This document shows positions 47,171 to 57,359 of a DNA stretch of 64,000 nt, piece by piece. Positions within the stretch are counted from its first letter, which is position 1; each line of letters opens with the position of its first letter. The notes under the pieces were generated by a model. That model had not been told where the DNA came from. It saw only the letters and a list, made by a program, of their open reading frames with translations, and did no database searches. The position numbers and the translations under genes were made by a program. Source of the stretch: Caldilineaceae bacterium (GTDB lineage: Bacteria; Chloroflexota; Anaerolineae; Caldilineales; Caldilineaceae); NCBI GenBank assembly GCA_019637685.1, contig JAHBVF010000028.1:1-64000 (forward strand), read 5' to 3'.

Positions 47171-47926
47171 CTACGCCCCAGCCCTCATTTTCCGTTTACT
47201 AAAGGCCGTATAGAGCACAATGCTCCCGGCCACCGATGCGTTCAGGCTCTCCACCTGGCCCACCATAGGCAAATTGACGATAAAGTCACATTTTTCCCGC
47301 GTCAATCGGCTCAGCCCCGAGCCTTCATTGCCCACCACCAAAGCCAGGGGACCGGCCAGATCGGCTTTGTCCAGGGGAATGGCATCCTCCCCGCTGTCCA
47401 GCCCGGCCACCCAAACACCCTTCTTTTTCAATTGGTCGATGGTGCGGTTCAGATTTGTCACCTGGGCCACGGCCAAATGTTCCACCGCGCCCGCGCTGGC
47501 ATTGCTCACTGCCGGTGTGACGCCCGCGGCCCGACGGTCGGGCAGAATCAGTCCGTCCACGCCCACAGCCTCTGCCGTGCGGATCAGCGTGCCCAGATTT
47601 TGCGGGTCCTGGATGTGATCGAGGAGGAGGAGCAGGGGCGTGTCGTTGTTGGCGTGCAGAATTGTCTCCCATTCCACATACGGGTAGCCCTCGGTTTCCA
47701 GCGCCACGCCCTGGTGGTTGACCCGTTGCTCGTTCAGCTTCTCAAAGAGCGTGCCCTGCACAGCTTTCACCGGGATATTGTGCTCTGCAGCCAGGGCAGC
47801 GATCTCCCCGGTGATGCCGGAGCTTTCGCTGCTTTCTTCGCTTGCCAGCCAAAGACGATAAACCCGGCGGCGATTTGCGCGCAGGGCTTCGCGCACAGCC
47901 TGACGACCTACCAAAAGTTCACTCAT
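47171..47926 (-). CDS. rlmB: 23S rRNA 2'-O-methyltransferase RlmB-like (SpoU/TrmH)
   Basis: 251 residues. The N-terminal substrate-binding part has LLVGRQAVREALRANRRRVY, and the SPOUT knot has LLLDHIQDPQNLGTLIRTAE, LALVVGNEGSGLSRL and INLPMVGQVESLNASVAGSI, the three SpoU motifs. It methylates a ribose in 23S rRNA (G2251 in E. coli for RlmB). Its start overlaps the cysS stop by 4 nt, and this cysS-rlmB pairing occurs in many bacteria. Confidence 0.9.
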   Translation of the reverse strand: MSELLVGRQAVREALRANRRRVYRLWLASEESSESSGITGEIAALAAEHNIPVKAVQGTLFEKLNEQRVNHQGVALETEGYPYVEWETILHANNDTPLLLLLDHIQDPQNLGTLIRTAEAVGVDGLILPDRRAAGVTPAVSNASAGAVEHLAVAQVTNLNRTIDQLKKKGVWVAGLDSGEDAIPLDKADLAGPLALVVGNEGSGLSRLTREKCDFIVNLPMVGQVESLNASVAGSIVLYTAFSKRKMRAGA

Positions 47927-49329
47927 TCGTGCTCCTCATGACGCCAGGTTGTGCCATCGGGTCCATCTTCCAGCACAATCGAAAGGCTGCCCAGACTGTC
48001 ACGGATTTTGTCCGAGAGCGCCCACTGCTTGGCTGTGCGCAGGTCCGCCCGCACCTGAATCAGCAGGTCGATAAAAGGCTTGACCGCCATCTGTTCACCC
48101 CCGGCCACCTGATCGGGCAGGGTCAGCCCCAGAATTCCGGCCAGTTCGCGCAGGGTGCGCTGGGATGCGTCAAAGAAGGGGCCACTCACACCCGCGGCCC
48201 GGCCAGTGTTGATGGCTCGCACCAGTTCAAACAGTGCGGCCAGACCGCCCGCGGTGTTGAAGTCGTCATCCATCGCGGCCACAAAGGCCACCCGCGCATT
48301 CTCTGTGGCCTCGCGCAGGGCATCGGCATTCTCTCCCACACTGGCATTGCCTGTGGCGGGGCGCAGTGCGCTGCGCAGACGGGTGACGCTGCGCTCGGCG
48401 CTGTTGATGGTTTCGTCGTTGTAGACCACCGGCTTGCGGTAGTGACCGGAAAAGATCAGCAGACGCAGGGCATCGGGCGAATGGCTGCGCAGATATTCGT
48501 CGATAGTGATCAAATTGCCCAGGGATTTGCTCATTTTTTCCCCGGCCAGTTGTAACATTCCGTGATGCATCCAAACCTTGGCAAAAGGTTTGCCGGTCAG
48601 GCTTTCGCTCTGGGCGATCTCATTTTCGTGGTGGGGAAAGATCAGATCATTGCCTCCGCCGTGGATGTCGATACTCTCGCCCAATTGGCTCAGACACATG
48701 GCCGAGCATTCGATGTGCCAGCCGGGCCGCCCATCGCCCCAGGGGCTGGGCCAGGAGGGTTCGCCCGGTTTGGCCCCTTTCCAAAGGGCAAAATCGGCCA
48801 CATTTTCCTTGCGCTCATCAGAATCCACACGGGTTCCCGACAGGGCTGCTTCCTGGGTACGCCGGCTCAATTTGCCGTAATCGTCGTCCCGATCCACCCG
48901 GAAATAGACGCTGCCCTCGCTCTCATAAGCATAGCCCATCTCGCTCAGATCGCCGATCACCCGGATGATATTGGGGATTTCTGTGGTCACCCGGGGATAT
49001 TCATCCGCGGGCATCACGTTGAGATCGGCCAGATGTTTCAGATACTTTTCCGCGAAAAAGTTTGCCAATTCAAAAGGGTCTTGCCCCAACTCGTTGGCCC
49101 GATTGATAATTTTGTCATCCACATCAGTGAAGTTCGTCACGTAGGTGACTGTATAGTCCCGAAAACGCAGGTAGCGGCGCACCATATCAAAGACAATCGC
49201 GCTCATCGCGTGGCCGATATGCGCGTCCGCATAGACCGTCGGCCCGCAGACATACATACTGACTTTGCCCTCTTCCAACGGTGTAAATGGTTCAGTCTGA
49301 CGCGTGAGTGTATTGTATATCTGTAACAT
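47923..49329 (-). CDS. cysS: Cysteinyl-tRNA synthetase
   Basis: 468 residues. The class I HIGH motif is in YADAHIGHAMSAIVFD, a zinc Cys in YVCGPTVYADAH, the ECSAMCLSQLG segment with another zinc ligand, HHENEIAQSESLTG and the KMSKSLGN motif. It charges tRNA-Cys. It is the first gene before rlmB, with a 4-nt overlap. Confidence 0.96.
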   Translation of the reverse strand: MLQIYNTLTRQTEPFTPLEEGKVSMYVCGPTVYADAHIGHAMSAIVFDMVRRYLRFRDYTVTYVTNFTDVDDKIINRANELGQDPFELANFFAEKYLKHLADLNVMPADEYPRVTTEIPNIIRVIGDLSEMGYAYESEGSVYFRVDRDDDYGKLSRRTQEAALSGTRVDSDERKENVADFALWKGAKPGEPSWPSPWGDGRPGWHIECSAMCLSQLGESIDIHGGGNDLIFPHHENEIAQSESLTGKPFAKVWMHHGMLQLAGEKMSKSLGNLITIDEYLRSHSPDALRLLIFSGHYRKPVVYNDETINSAERSVTRLRSALRPATGNASVGENADALREATENARVAFVAAMDDDFNTAGGLAALFELVRAINTGRAAGVSGPFFDASQRTLRELAGILGLTLPDQVAGGEQMAVKPFIDLLIQVRADLRTAKQWALSDKIRDSLGSLSIVLEDGPDGTTWRHEEHE

Positions 49330-49463
49330 TCCCGATTCCTGTCCTGATTTTCAATGAACAGTCATTAGCAGCGATTGTGGCGAAATTATGGCGAAATCGC
49401 GGCGGCTGTGCAGCGATTAAGTGGCTATCCCTATGCAGCCGTCGCTTACTGATAACTGATTAC

Positions 49464-50591
49464 TTATCTTTGTCCGACGCGCGGCCGCTGCTCCACCTCT
49501 GGCGCAGCAAAGATCAGCCGCCCGGCATTGGTCTGCAACACTTTCGTCACCTGCACCAACACCAGATCATTCAGATGGCGACGGCCATTCTCCACAACAA
49601 CCATTGTACCGTCTTCCAGATAACCCACGCCCTGGTTGATCTCTTTCCCCTCCTGGATCACCCGGATTTCCATTTCCTCGCCGGGCAACACCACCGACTT
49701 GACCGCATTCGCCAATTCGTTGATATTCAGGACTGTTACCCCCTGCAAACGGGCCACCCGATTCAGGTTATAATCGTTGGTCACGACCGCCGCGTTCAAC
49801 TCCATGCCCAGGCTGATCAGCTTGTCGTCCACCTGTTTGGCATCGCTGGGGTCCTGATCCAGAAAGAGAATTTCCACGGCTTCATTGTGTTGCAGCCGGT
49901 CCAGCATCTCCAGCCCCCGGCGGCCCCGGTTGCGCCGCAGCACATCTGACGAATCGGCGATGTACTGCAATTCGTTCAGCACAAAACGCGGCACAGCCAG
50001 AGTGCCCCACAGAAAGCCTGTCTCAGCCACGTCGGCAATGCGGCCATCGATAATCACACTGGTGTCCAGCAGCATCAGCGAATGGGCAGGCTTGCTGCCC
50101 AGCCCAAACTCACCCGCGGCCCCGTCCCGTTCCCCGTCCCGTTCATCCCCCCGGCCAATGCGAAAGAAGGAAAATATCTCCTTCTGGCGCACCAGCATGA
50201 CAGTCACGGCCAAATAGCCAAAAAGAATTGCGCCGGCAAAGGGCAAAATCGTGCCAAAAGGATTGGGGAGCAACGAGAGAGGATACGCCAGCAAAGCCGC
50301 GATCATCAGCCCGACGGCCAGACCACCCGTGCCCGCCAGCAACTGAATGGTGGGGACCCCGCGCAGGCTGCTGCGCAAGGCACGCGCCGGGCGCACAGTG
50401 ACCCACGGCGCGATCAGAAAGCCCACCAGTCCGCCGCCAAGAATCGACGGGATAATCACTTGGGCCGAAGTACCAAAAGTGCTTCTCAGTTCATCAAAGG
50501 AGCGAATACCCGTAAATGTTCTGCCCAGCTCCCAGCCCAGCCAGGCCCCGATGAGCAACACCACCACACGTAGAAAGCGATCCCAACGCAT
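49464..50591 (-). CDS. PIN-TRAM membrane protein (YacL-like)
   Basis: 375 residues. Four hydrophobic segments in the first 140 residues (VVVLLIGAWLGWELGRTF; IIPSILGGGLVGFLIAPWV; GLAVGLMIAALLAYPL; ILPFAGAILFGYLAVTVM) precede a PIN domain with LLDTSVIIDGRIADV and VVTNDYNLNRVARL, then a TRAM domain (IRVIQEGKEINQGVGYLEDG and LVLVQVTKVLQT). Acidic residues fit an RNase active site. YacL-type proteins occur widely in Firmicutes and Chloroflexota. ATG follows AGGAGG. Confidence 0.9.
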   Translation of the reverse strand: MRWDRFLRVVVLLIGAWLGWELGRTFTGIRSFDELRSTFGTSAQVIIPSILGGGLVGFLIAPWVTVRPARALRSSLRGVPTIQLLAGTGGLAVGLMIAALLAYPLSLLPNPFGTILPFAGAILFGYLAVTVMLVRQKEIFSFFRIGRGDERDGERDGAAGEFGLGSKPAHSLMLLDTSVIIDGRIADVAETGFLWGTLAVPRFVLNELQYIADSSDVLRRNRGRRGLEMLDRLQHNEAVEILFLDQDPSDAKQVDDKLISLGMELNAAVVTNDYNLNRVARLQGVTVLNINELANAVKSVVLPGEEMEIRVIQEGKEINQGVGYLEDGTMVVVENGRRHLNDLVLVQVTKVLQTNAGRLIFAAPEVEQRPRVGQR

Positions 50592-50864
50592 GGATGAGAC
50601 CTCCTATAAGTTCTGCCACACATGCCACCGCGTTGGACCTGATCGAAAAAGGAAAGAGGGAACAGGCCGCTTGCGTAGCAGGTGAAAATAAAGATGAATG
50701 CAAGAAAAAAAGAGCCGATCAGCATATTTGATAAAAAAATAAGGACCAACGAATCACAGACTACAGCAGCCACTGGCCTATACAACAATAGAGTGGATAA
50801 AAAAGTGGATAAACAATGAAAACCAGCCGCTCGTCACGCCTCTGCGAAGGATAACCGTAGGCAT

Positions 50865-50893
50865 TTGACAGGCGTAATCATACAGCATAAACC
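50865..50893 (+). promoter_or_regulatory. Candidate promoter for nagB-nagA
   Basis: TTGACA (50865-50870), 17-nt spacer, TAAACC (weak -10). The gap 50592-51010 also has two GTGGATAA units (near 50790-50812). I see no gene in it. Confidence 0.35.
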
Positions 50894-51010
50894 GATGAAT
50901 CGCAATCTCTGCACAGAGAAATGCTCGTCCTGTCCTGCCTTGTGTATACCTATCTGTGTCGAGTTACCAGAACGAGTCCATTCCCCACCCATCACAGGAG
51001 ACAGCCACCG

Positions 51011-51796
51011 ATGACAGGCACACCCCTTTCAACTTTCACCATCGACAGCCTGACAGCCGAAATCCATCCCGACAAAACAACCACCAGCCAGGCCGCCGCC
51101 GTCTTCGTGGCCGACCAAATCCGCGCGGCGATGGCCGCGCGGGGCAGCAGCCGGGTCATCTTTGCCACTGGCGCCAGCCAATACGATTTTCTGGACGCGC
51201 TCTGCAAGACACCGGCCATCGACTGGTCCCGTGTCACTGCCTTCCACCTGGACGAATATGTGGGCATCAGCGCCGACCACCCGGCCAGCTTCCGCCGCTA
51301 TCTGCAAGAGCGCCTCTTCAGCCGCCTGCCCTTCGCCGCCGTCCACCTGCTGGCTGGCGACGCCCCCGATCCGGCAGCCGAATGCCGCCGCTACGCCAGC
51401 CTCCTGGCCGAGGCGCCTGTCGACATTGCCTGCGTGGGCATCGGCGAAAACGGCCACCTGGCCTTCAACGATCCCCCCGCCGATTTCCACACAACCGCGG
51501 CCGTCCACGTCGTCGACCTGGACGAAGCCTGCCGCGCCCAACAGGTCGGCGAAGGCCACTTCCCCTCCCTGGCCGCGGTCCCGCCCCAGGCCCTGTCGAT
51601 GACAGTCCCGGCTATCCTGGCCGCCCGCGTCATCTCCTGTGTGGTCCCCGACGCCCGCAAAGCCGAAGCCGTGCGTTGCACACTGCAAGGCCCCATCGAT
51701 CCCGCCTGCCCCGCCTCGGCCATGCGCACCCACGCCCACTGCCGCCTCTATCTGGACAGCGCGTCGGCCAGCCTGCTGACGGACAGTGCCCAATGA
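51011..51796 (+). CDS. nagB: Glucosamine-6-phosphate deaminase/6-phosphogluconolactonase family
   Basis: 261 residues. The NagB pattern is VIFATGASQYDFLDALCK, catalytic Asp in TAFHLDEYVGISADHPASF, and ACVGIGENGHLAFNDPPADF with the active His. It converts glucosamine 6-phosphate to fructose 6-phosphate and ammonia. ATG 51011 follows CAGGAG. It overlaps the nagA start by 4 nt, so the pair is a coupled operon for amino-sugar breakdown. Confidence 0.9.
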   Translation: MTGTPLSTFTIDSLTAEIHPDKTTTSQAAAVFVADQIRAAMAARGSSRVIFATGASQYDFLDALCKTPAIDWSRVTAFHLDEYVGISADHPASFRRYLQERLFSRLPFAAVHLLAGDAPDPAAECRRYASLLAEAPVDIACVGIGENGHLAFNDPPADFHTTAAVHVVDLDEACRAQQVGEGHFPSLAAVPPQALSMTVPAILAARVISCVVPDARKAEAVRCTLQGPIDPACPASAMRTHAHCRLYLDSASASLLTDSAQ

Positions 51797-53025
51797 ACGC
51801 GGTGAAACATCTCCGGGCCGGGCGACTCTGGTCGCCCGACGGTTTTGAAGAAAGCGTGCAGCTTACCTTCGCCGCAGGCCGGGTTTCCGCATGGGACGCG
51901 CTCTCCCCGCGGCCACCCAGCCCAGACGGAGTCCTCGGCACTGACGGAGTTTTTGGCGGGGTTTTGGACGCGCACGACGGCATCGTCATCCCCGGCCTGG
52001 TGGATGTTCAGGTGAACGGCGCGCTGGGCTGGAGCTTTCAGTCACAGCATCGGCCACACTTCGACGCGATTGTGGCCCACCACCTGGCCGCGGGCACAAC
52101 CACTTTTCTGCCCACGCTCATCACCGCCGACGAGGATACCCTAACCCAGTCCCTCTCTGTGCTGGCCGCCTACTGCGCGGCTTCCCAGGCTACGCCGGGC
52201 ACGGCCACCCTGCCCGGCATCCATCTGGAAGGCCCCTTCCTCTCCCCAGAGAAGGCGGGCGCACACGACCCCGCCGCGCTGCGCCTGCCCGACCGCCCTC
52301 TGCTGGAACGCTTTCTGGCCGCGGCCAACGGGCAAATCCGCATTGTCACCCTCGCGCCGGAGCTGCCCGGCGCGCCAGAATCCATCCGCCGTCTGGCAGA
52401 GCGGGGCGTTCTCGTCTCTGCCGGCCACAGCGCGGCCACCTTCGCCCAAATGCAGGCCGCCGCCGACGCGGGTCTCACCCTCATCACCCACGCCGGCAAC
52501 GCCTCGGACTGGCCCCACCGCGCGCCCCGGCCCGAAGGCTTCTGGGGCAGCGAGCCAGGACTGGTGGGCGCTCTTCTGGCCGATCAGCGGCTCTCCGGCA
52601 GCGTCATTCTGGACGGCTTTCACTTCCACCCGGCGCTGGTCCCACCCCTGGCAAAGTTGAAAGCCCCCCACGGCCTCCTCCTCACATCCGACGCATCGAC
52701 TGTTGCGGGTTGCCCGCCAGGGGAATACGAAGGGGGCGGGCTGCTCGCCACTGTCCACCCCCAGGGCTACGCCACCAGTGGCCGAGACGGGCGCTGGCTG
52801 GCTGGCAGCACCATCACACTGTTGGATGCGGTGCGCCGCGCGGTCTCCTTGTCCGGGCTATCCCTGCACACAGCGGTCGGGCTGGCCTCGGCCACGCCTG
52901 CCCATCACCTGGGCCTGGGCCAACGCAAAGGACATCTGGGCCTGGGCGCAGATGCAGATTGTCTGGTATTAAATGAGGATTTGTCCTTGCGGGCGGTGAT
53001 TGTGGGGGGACGAATCCGGGAATAG
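51793..53025 (+). CDS. nagA: N-acetylglucosamine-6-phosphate deacetylase
   Basis: 410 residues of the amidohydrolase family. The metal-binding Glu is in GIHLEGPFLSPEKAGAHDP, with His in VSAGHSAATFAQM, THAGNASDWPH in place of the usual THLFNAM, the LDGFHFHP segment, and catalytic Asp in LLTSDASTVAGC. It deacetylates GlcNAc-6-phosphate and feeds NagB. The start overlaps the nagB stop (ATGA). N- and C-terminal beta-sandwich segments (GIVIPGLVDVQVNGALGWSF) are complete. Confidence 0.9.
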   Translation: MNAVKHLRAGRLWSPDGFEESVQLTFAAGRVSAWDALSPRPPSPDGVLGTDGVFGGVLDAHDGIVIPGLVDVQVNGALGWSFQSQHRPHFDAIVAHHLAAGTTTFLPTLITADEDTLTQSLSVLAAYCAASQATPGTATLPGIHLEGPFLSPEKAGAHDPAALRLPDRPLLERFLAAANGQIRIVTLAPELPGAPESIRRLAERGVLVSAGHSAATFAQMQAAADAGLTLITHAGNASDWPHRAPRPEGFWGSEPGLVGALLADQRLSGSVILDGFHFHPALVPPLAKLKAPHGLLLTSDASTVAGCPPGEYEGGGLLATVHPQGYATSGRDGRWLAGSTITLLDAVRRAVSLSGLSLHTAVGLASATPAHHLGLGQRKGHLGLGADADCLVLNEDLSLRAVIVGGRIRE

Positions 53026-53124
53026 CCAACGGGGACGGTTACAAAAACGGTTACGGGAAACAGTTCGGGGAACAGTTGATAGAAAGCAGCCAGCGGTTGT
53101 GGGCAATCAGCGGGGATATTCCAT

Positions 53125-56100
53125 TCACAGAGTACCGCTCACCCCCAGCGCCACACCCACCCGCTCGCACTCGGCAAATTCCCGCACCAGACTGCGGCTG
53201 GCGGCGTAGAAGGATGTGTGGTGCAAAATGGCCTGGGCCGCGGCTGTGTCGCCCTGGCTGTGGGCAATGCGGGCCAGCCCCAGCCGCCCCAGCACATATG
53301 TGTAGGGATAGCGATTTTCCGGGTCCGCAGTGGCCTGGGCGAGCAGTGTCCGCGCCTGCTCCACTTCTCCCCGTTCCAGGGCCACCAGCCCCAGCCCAAT
53401 GACTGTGCTGTGCAGATGGGTGCGGAAACTGTCCCGGTTGTCCAGGAAATCGGCGATCTGCTGGAAGCGACTCTCGGCCTGGGCCAGGTCACCCGTTGCC
53501 AGGGACTGATAGCCGCTGGAGATGCGCGGCCAGAGGCTTGCCAACTGCGCGCCTGGCCCGTGTGCAGCCCGGTTGATGGTTCTGCTCTGATCGTTGAGTT
53601 GCCGGCTGGACGCCCCGTCTCCTTGCAGAAGGGTTGTCACCGCCCACTGGTGATAGGCCAGGCTGGCCAAAGAACGCTGGCCGCTCTCCTCTGCCATGGC
53701 CACCCCGGCGCGCAGACAGGCAACCGACGCGTCCAACTGCCCCTGAATCTGCAGAATCCAGCCGTAGATGACCAGAGGCAAAGCCGCGTAGACAGGCCCC
53801 ATCGCGGTTGTCATATCCTCCACCGGGTCGTCCACCACCGGCGGCGGCGGGACAAAAACAGCCCGCTTATCCCCGCTCCCGCCTTGTGTGTCCCCCAATT
53901 CTTCGTCATCCCGGCCAAAGATAACATCCCGCCGGGCCAGCATATCCGCCAGCGCGGGGGAAGGTCGCTCGGTGGGGCCGACGATCAGCTCCTCCATCAG
54001 CGCGTTGGACTCGGCCTGTTGGCCCACCAATCCCAACAGTGTCATCAGCCGGGTATGGGCCATCAGCGCCAGGGCTTTGTCCCCCTTTTCCAGCGCCCAG
54101 GTGCGCAAAAAACTGTAGGTACGGGTTACGCCGTCCGGGTCGAGCAGACCCTCGTAGGCCAGCCCCAGCCCCAGGAAGCCCCGTTCGATCTGTCCGGCAG
54201 GGGGGCCATTTATCTCGCTCAGGGCAGCCAGCCCCCTGTCGAAATGGAGAATGGCCTGTTGGGGCGCATAGGTGCGCAGCAGAGATTCCCCGGCCAGCAG
54301 GCTGTAGTGGGCAAATTCGGGCCGGGCGCTGGGACCGGCCTGCCCGAAATGGAAGGCAGTCTCGGCAGGATTTTCGTCGGCTTTGCCGCCGGCCACCAGC
54401 GCGGCAGCCACCTGCGCGTGCAACCGTCGCCGTTGCAGGCTGTTGAGCTGATCGTAGGCCACCTGGCGCACAATCTGGTGGACAAAATCGATACGCTCGT
54501 CGGGCCGTTCCAGCAAAAATTGACGGCGCAGCAGCACATCCAGCCCGGTTGCGGGATCGCTCTCCGCGGCCCCTTCCAACAGGTCCAGGCCAAAATCCCG
54601 GCCTATGACCGCGGCCAGACGCAGCACATCCAGGCTGGGCCGGGGCAGGCGTTCCATTCGTTCCTCAATAATCTCTTGCACCCGCTGGCTGGGCACGGGA
54701 CGCTCCAGCAGTTCGTTCTCTTCGCCTGCCAACTGGGAACGCTCGCGCAGATTCTTCACCGCTTCGGTCAAAAAGAGGGCGTTGCCCGCGGTGGTGCGAA
54801 AGAGGGCGGAAGCCAGAGGCTCGACCTCACCGGCATTTTGCCCCAACAATTGCCCCACCAGCGCGCGGGTCTCGTCGGGTGTCAGCCGTTCCACGGCAAA
54901 GGCGCGGCAGAAAGGGGCGCGGCGCAGCGCCCGCAGCAGCAGCCGGGGACTCTCATTCTCTGCTAAATCCTCCTCCCGGTAGGCCAGCAGGAGCAGAATG
55001 GGGAAGCGGCTGATCTGCTGGGAGAGGCGGCTGAGAACGGCCAGGGAATCGGCGTCGGCCCAGTGCAGATCGTCCAGAAAAAGGACAAGGGGGCGCAGCT
55101 CGGACAGTCGGGTGAGAAAAGTGACAATCCCATCGACAATGCGTTGGCGATTTTCGTCCGGCAGGGTGCTGTCGCTGCTTTCGGGCCGTTCCCCGCCCAG
55201 GCGGTCCTGGAGTGTGGGCAGAATCTGCACCAGTTGGACCAGCGCGGCAGGGGGCAAACGGCGCAGAGAGGATTCGGGCAGGAGTTGCAGATAGCGGCTG
55301 ATGCCATCGGCCAGGGGCGCATAGGGCAGATTGCGTTCCAACTGCTGACAGGCCGCGCTGATGACAGTTGTGCCCGCGGCCTCGGCCCGACGCAGAATTT
55401 CATAGGCCAGCCGGCTTTTGCCCACACCGGCTTCCCCGGCCAGCAGCGCGATGGAGCCTTCGCCTGCCAGCGCCTGGGCCAGGCCGCGGCCGATGGCGTC
55501 CATCTCCGCGGCCCGCCCCACAAATGTATCGGATAGGGGATCATCCAGCGTGGGCAGAAGCGCCTGTTGGGGCAGAAGCGTTTCGCCGGGCTGGGTGCTC
55601 GCCTGGCGCTGGTTGCCAGAGGCTGGGGGGGATTGCGGGCTGTGCGCGGCCAGGGCTGCGGCTGAGCGCACATCGATCTCCCCGTTGAGAATGCGGCTGT
55701 GCAGTTCCTGGGTCACAGGGCTGGGGTCTGCGCCCAGCTCTTCGCCCAGAATCGAACGGCAGCGTTCATAGGCGATGAGCGCGGCCGCGCTGTCGCCGGA
55801 TTCGGCCAGATAGCGCATCAGGGCCTGATAGGCGTTCTCGCGCACTTCGTCTTTGGCCAGCACCCGCCGGGCCAGAGAAATGGCGTCGGGGTAGTTGCCC
55901 TCTTTGCTGTAAAATTCGGCCAGGCTCAGGATAGCGTGAAAATATAGCTCCCGCAGACGCTCGCGCTCGCCCTTGACCCAATCGGCATAGGGATCGCTGA
56001 TGAGATAGTCATCTTTATAGAGGGCGATGGCATCAGCCAGCAGTTTTTTCTTTTCTTCCGGGCTTGTGGACCTCTCCGCCTGGCGCAGAAGATTCTCGAA

Positions 56101-56481
56101 CACCTCCACATCCAGCCACACATCGGGATGGGTGCGGTAGGCATAGCCGGGGCTTTGGGTGTGAATATAGCGGGAGGGTGCGCGGTTGGGGCGGTCGGGT
56201 TCCAGCACATTGCGCAGGGCGTTGATGGCACTGCGCAGGGTGGTGGCTGCCGAATCTACGCTGTTGCCGGGCCACAGGAGATCAATCAACCGATCCGTTG
56301 CCACCGGGCGGGGGCGTTCTGTGACAAGAACTTTGAGAAGCTGGCGGGCTTGGCGGGTGCGCCACGCGCTCTCATCCACTTTTTGGCCGTCGCGCACCAC
56401 CTGAAGTGTGCCAAAAGTTGTGATTTGGATAGAGGGGGCTACGTGGGATGCTGGTCCGGTCATACTTGGCGACACTTCCAT
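53125..56481 (-). CDS. SARP/AfsR-like regulator with AAA ATPase and TPR-like region
   Basis: 1118 residues. An N-terminal OmpR-like winged helix (ITTFGTLQVVRDGQKVDESA, LIDLLWPGNSVDSAATTLRS) is followed by a BTAD domain (LPSFEA-like RHAILSLAEFYSKEGNYPDA), an AAA/NACHT-type ATPase with Walker A LLAGEAGVGKSRLA and Walker B LVLFLDDLHWADAD, and a long alpha-helical TPR-like C-terminus from about residue 750. Such proteins are large signal-integrating activators, often of antibiotic or nearby metabolic genes. It converges with nagA. ATG 56463 is an alternative start. Confidence 0.88.
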   Translation of the reverse strand: MEVSPSMTGPASHVAPSIQITTFGTLQVVRDGQKVDESAWRTRQARQLLKVLVTERPRPVATDRLIDLLWPGNSVDSAATTLRSAINALRNVLEPDRPNRAPSRYIHTQSPGYAYRTHPDVWLDVEVFENLLRQAERSTSPEEKKKLLADAIALYKDDYLISDPYADWVKGERERLRELYFHAILSLAEFYSKEGNYPDAISLARRVLAKDEVRENAYQALMRYLAESGDSAAALIAYERCRSILGEELGADPSPVTQELHSRILNGEIDVRSAAALAAHSPQSPPASGNQRQASTQPGETLLPQQALLPTLDDPLSDTFVGRAAEMDAIGRGLAQALAGEGSIALLAGEAGVGKSRLAYEILRRAEAAGTTVISAACQQLERNLPYAPLADGISRYLQLLPESSLRRLPPAALVQLVQILPTLQDRLGGERPESSDSTLPDENRQRIVDGIVTFLTRLSELRPLVLFLDDLHWADADSLAVLSRLSQQISRFPILLLLAYREEDLAENESPRLLLRALRRAPFCRAFAVERLTPDETRALVGQLLGQNAGEVEPLASALFRTTAGNALFLTEAVKNLRERSQLAGEENELLERPVPSQRVQEIIEERMERLPRPSLDVLRLAAVIGRDFGLDLLEGAAESDPATGLDVLLRRQFLLERPDERIDFVHQIVRQVAYDQLNSLQRRRLHAQVAAALVAGGKADENPAETAFHFGQAGPSARPEFAHYSLLAGESLLRTYAPQQAILHFDRGLAALSEINGPPAGQIERGFLGLGLAYEGLLDPDGVTRTYSFLRTWALEKGDKALALMAHTRLMTLLGLVGQQAESNALMEELIVGPTERPSPALADMLARRDVIFGRDDEELGDTQGGSGDKRAVFVPPPPVVDDPVEDMTTAMGPVYAALPLVIYGWILQIQGQLDASVACLRAGVAMAEESGQRSLASLAYHQWAVTTLLQGDGASSRQLNDQSRTINRAAHGPGAQLASLWPRISSGYQSLATGDLAQAESRFQQIADFLDNRDSFRTHLHSTVIGLGLVALERGEVEQARTLLAQATADPENRYPYTYVLGRLGLARIAHSQGDTAAAQAILHHTSFYAASRSLVREFAECERVGVALGVSGTL

Positions 56482-56620
56482 TCCGGGAACGGAGACGTGA
56501 CAGAATTATACTGTCATTGTACCCGAAAAGACTGGTGACGGCAAACCATGACGCGGTGCGGCACAAAAAAAATTGTGGACCGGGGATTGGCTATCCTCCC
56601 GGTCCACAATCTCAGATTGC

Positions 56621-57028
56621 TTAAAATGGAATGTCTTCCTCGCCCACATACTCTGGCGGAGCCTCATTGGGGGTAGGTGGACCGGAGGATCCGCCGCCTT
56701 CACGGCTGCCGATAAACCGGACAGTCGTGGCTGTCACTTCCAGGGACGCACGATTGTTGCCATCTTTGTCCGTCCAGGGACGGGCTTCCTCAATCTCACC
56801 GACAACCATTACCTGGCGGCCTTTGGTCAGATATTGGCTGACGATCTCGGCCTGTTTGCGCCAGGTTGTGACGCGGAACCAGGTGGTCTTGTCCTGTTTC
56901 TGTCCGTCCTGGCCTGTCCACGATTTGTTCACAGCCAGACTAAAACTGGTGACCGGTACACCGCTGGGGGTATACCTCATTTCCGGGTCGTTACCCAGAT
57001 TTCCAACGAGGGTAATTTGCTGATACAT
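56621..57028 (-). CDS. ssb: Single-stranded DNA-binding protein
   Basis: 135 residues from ATG 57028, preceded by AAGGAG. The OB fold is clear: YQQITLVGNLGNDPEMRYTP, SFSLAVNKSW, TTWFRVTTWRKQAEIVSQYL, KGRQVMVVGEIEEARPW. A short Gly/Pro/Ser-rich tail ends EEDIPF, the conserved tip that binds partner proteins. It is shorter than the E. coli protein. The upstream frame to 57283 reads through the promoter region and is rejected. Confidence 0.95.
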   Translation of the reverse strand: MYQQITLVGNLGNDPEMRYTPSGVPVTSFSLAVNKSWTGQDGQKQDKTTWFRVTTWRKQAEIVSQYLTKGRQVMVVGEIEEARPWTDKDGNNRASLEVTATTVRFIGSREGGGSSGPPTPNEAPPEYVGEEDIPF

Positions 57029-57128
57029 GCAGAGTCTCCTTGTCAAGGCAAAAGGATGAATATAGATTCGTCGATCTCCGAACAATCGACAGGAATGGGA
57101 ATCCTGCACGGGACAAAACCGTATGCAT

Positions 57129-57157
57129 ATTGTACTCCTATTCTGCTGGTATGTCAA
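57129..57157 (-). promoter_or_regulatory. Promoter of ssb
   Basis: On the minus strand TTGACA (57157-57152), 17-nt spacer, TACAAT (57134-57129), about 100 bp before the start at 57028. The rest of the 331-bp gap to 57360 has no gene. Confidence 0.8.
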
Positions 57158-57359
57158 TAAAAATTCAGCCCAATCAGAAAATTTGTTCTGTTTGCTCTTG
57201 ACGCCTTTCGCCATTAGACGCACTGCCGAAGACGTGGGATAATAGGCAACAATCGTACCTGTTCTGTCTCCTCCCGGCGACAACTACTGCCCGGGACGTG
57301 GCGACAGTCTCTTCCCGGCGTCCTGGGTTTTGTGGCCGCTTCCCGGAAGGTAAACACCT

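Noticed and set aside
50787..50812. Two GTGGATAA units (DnaA-box-like) between the PIN-TRAM gene and nagB
   Set aside because: Only two imperfect units, no dnaA/dnaN or AT-rich unwinding region nearby; not a chromosomal origin.
53218..54966. Open frame of 582 codons on the + strand
   Set aside because: Antisense to the SARP-AAA regulator and without recognisable domains.
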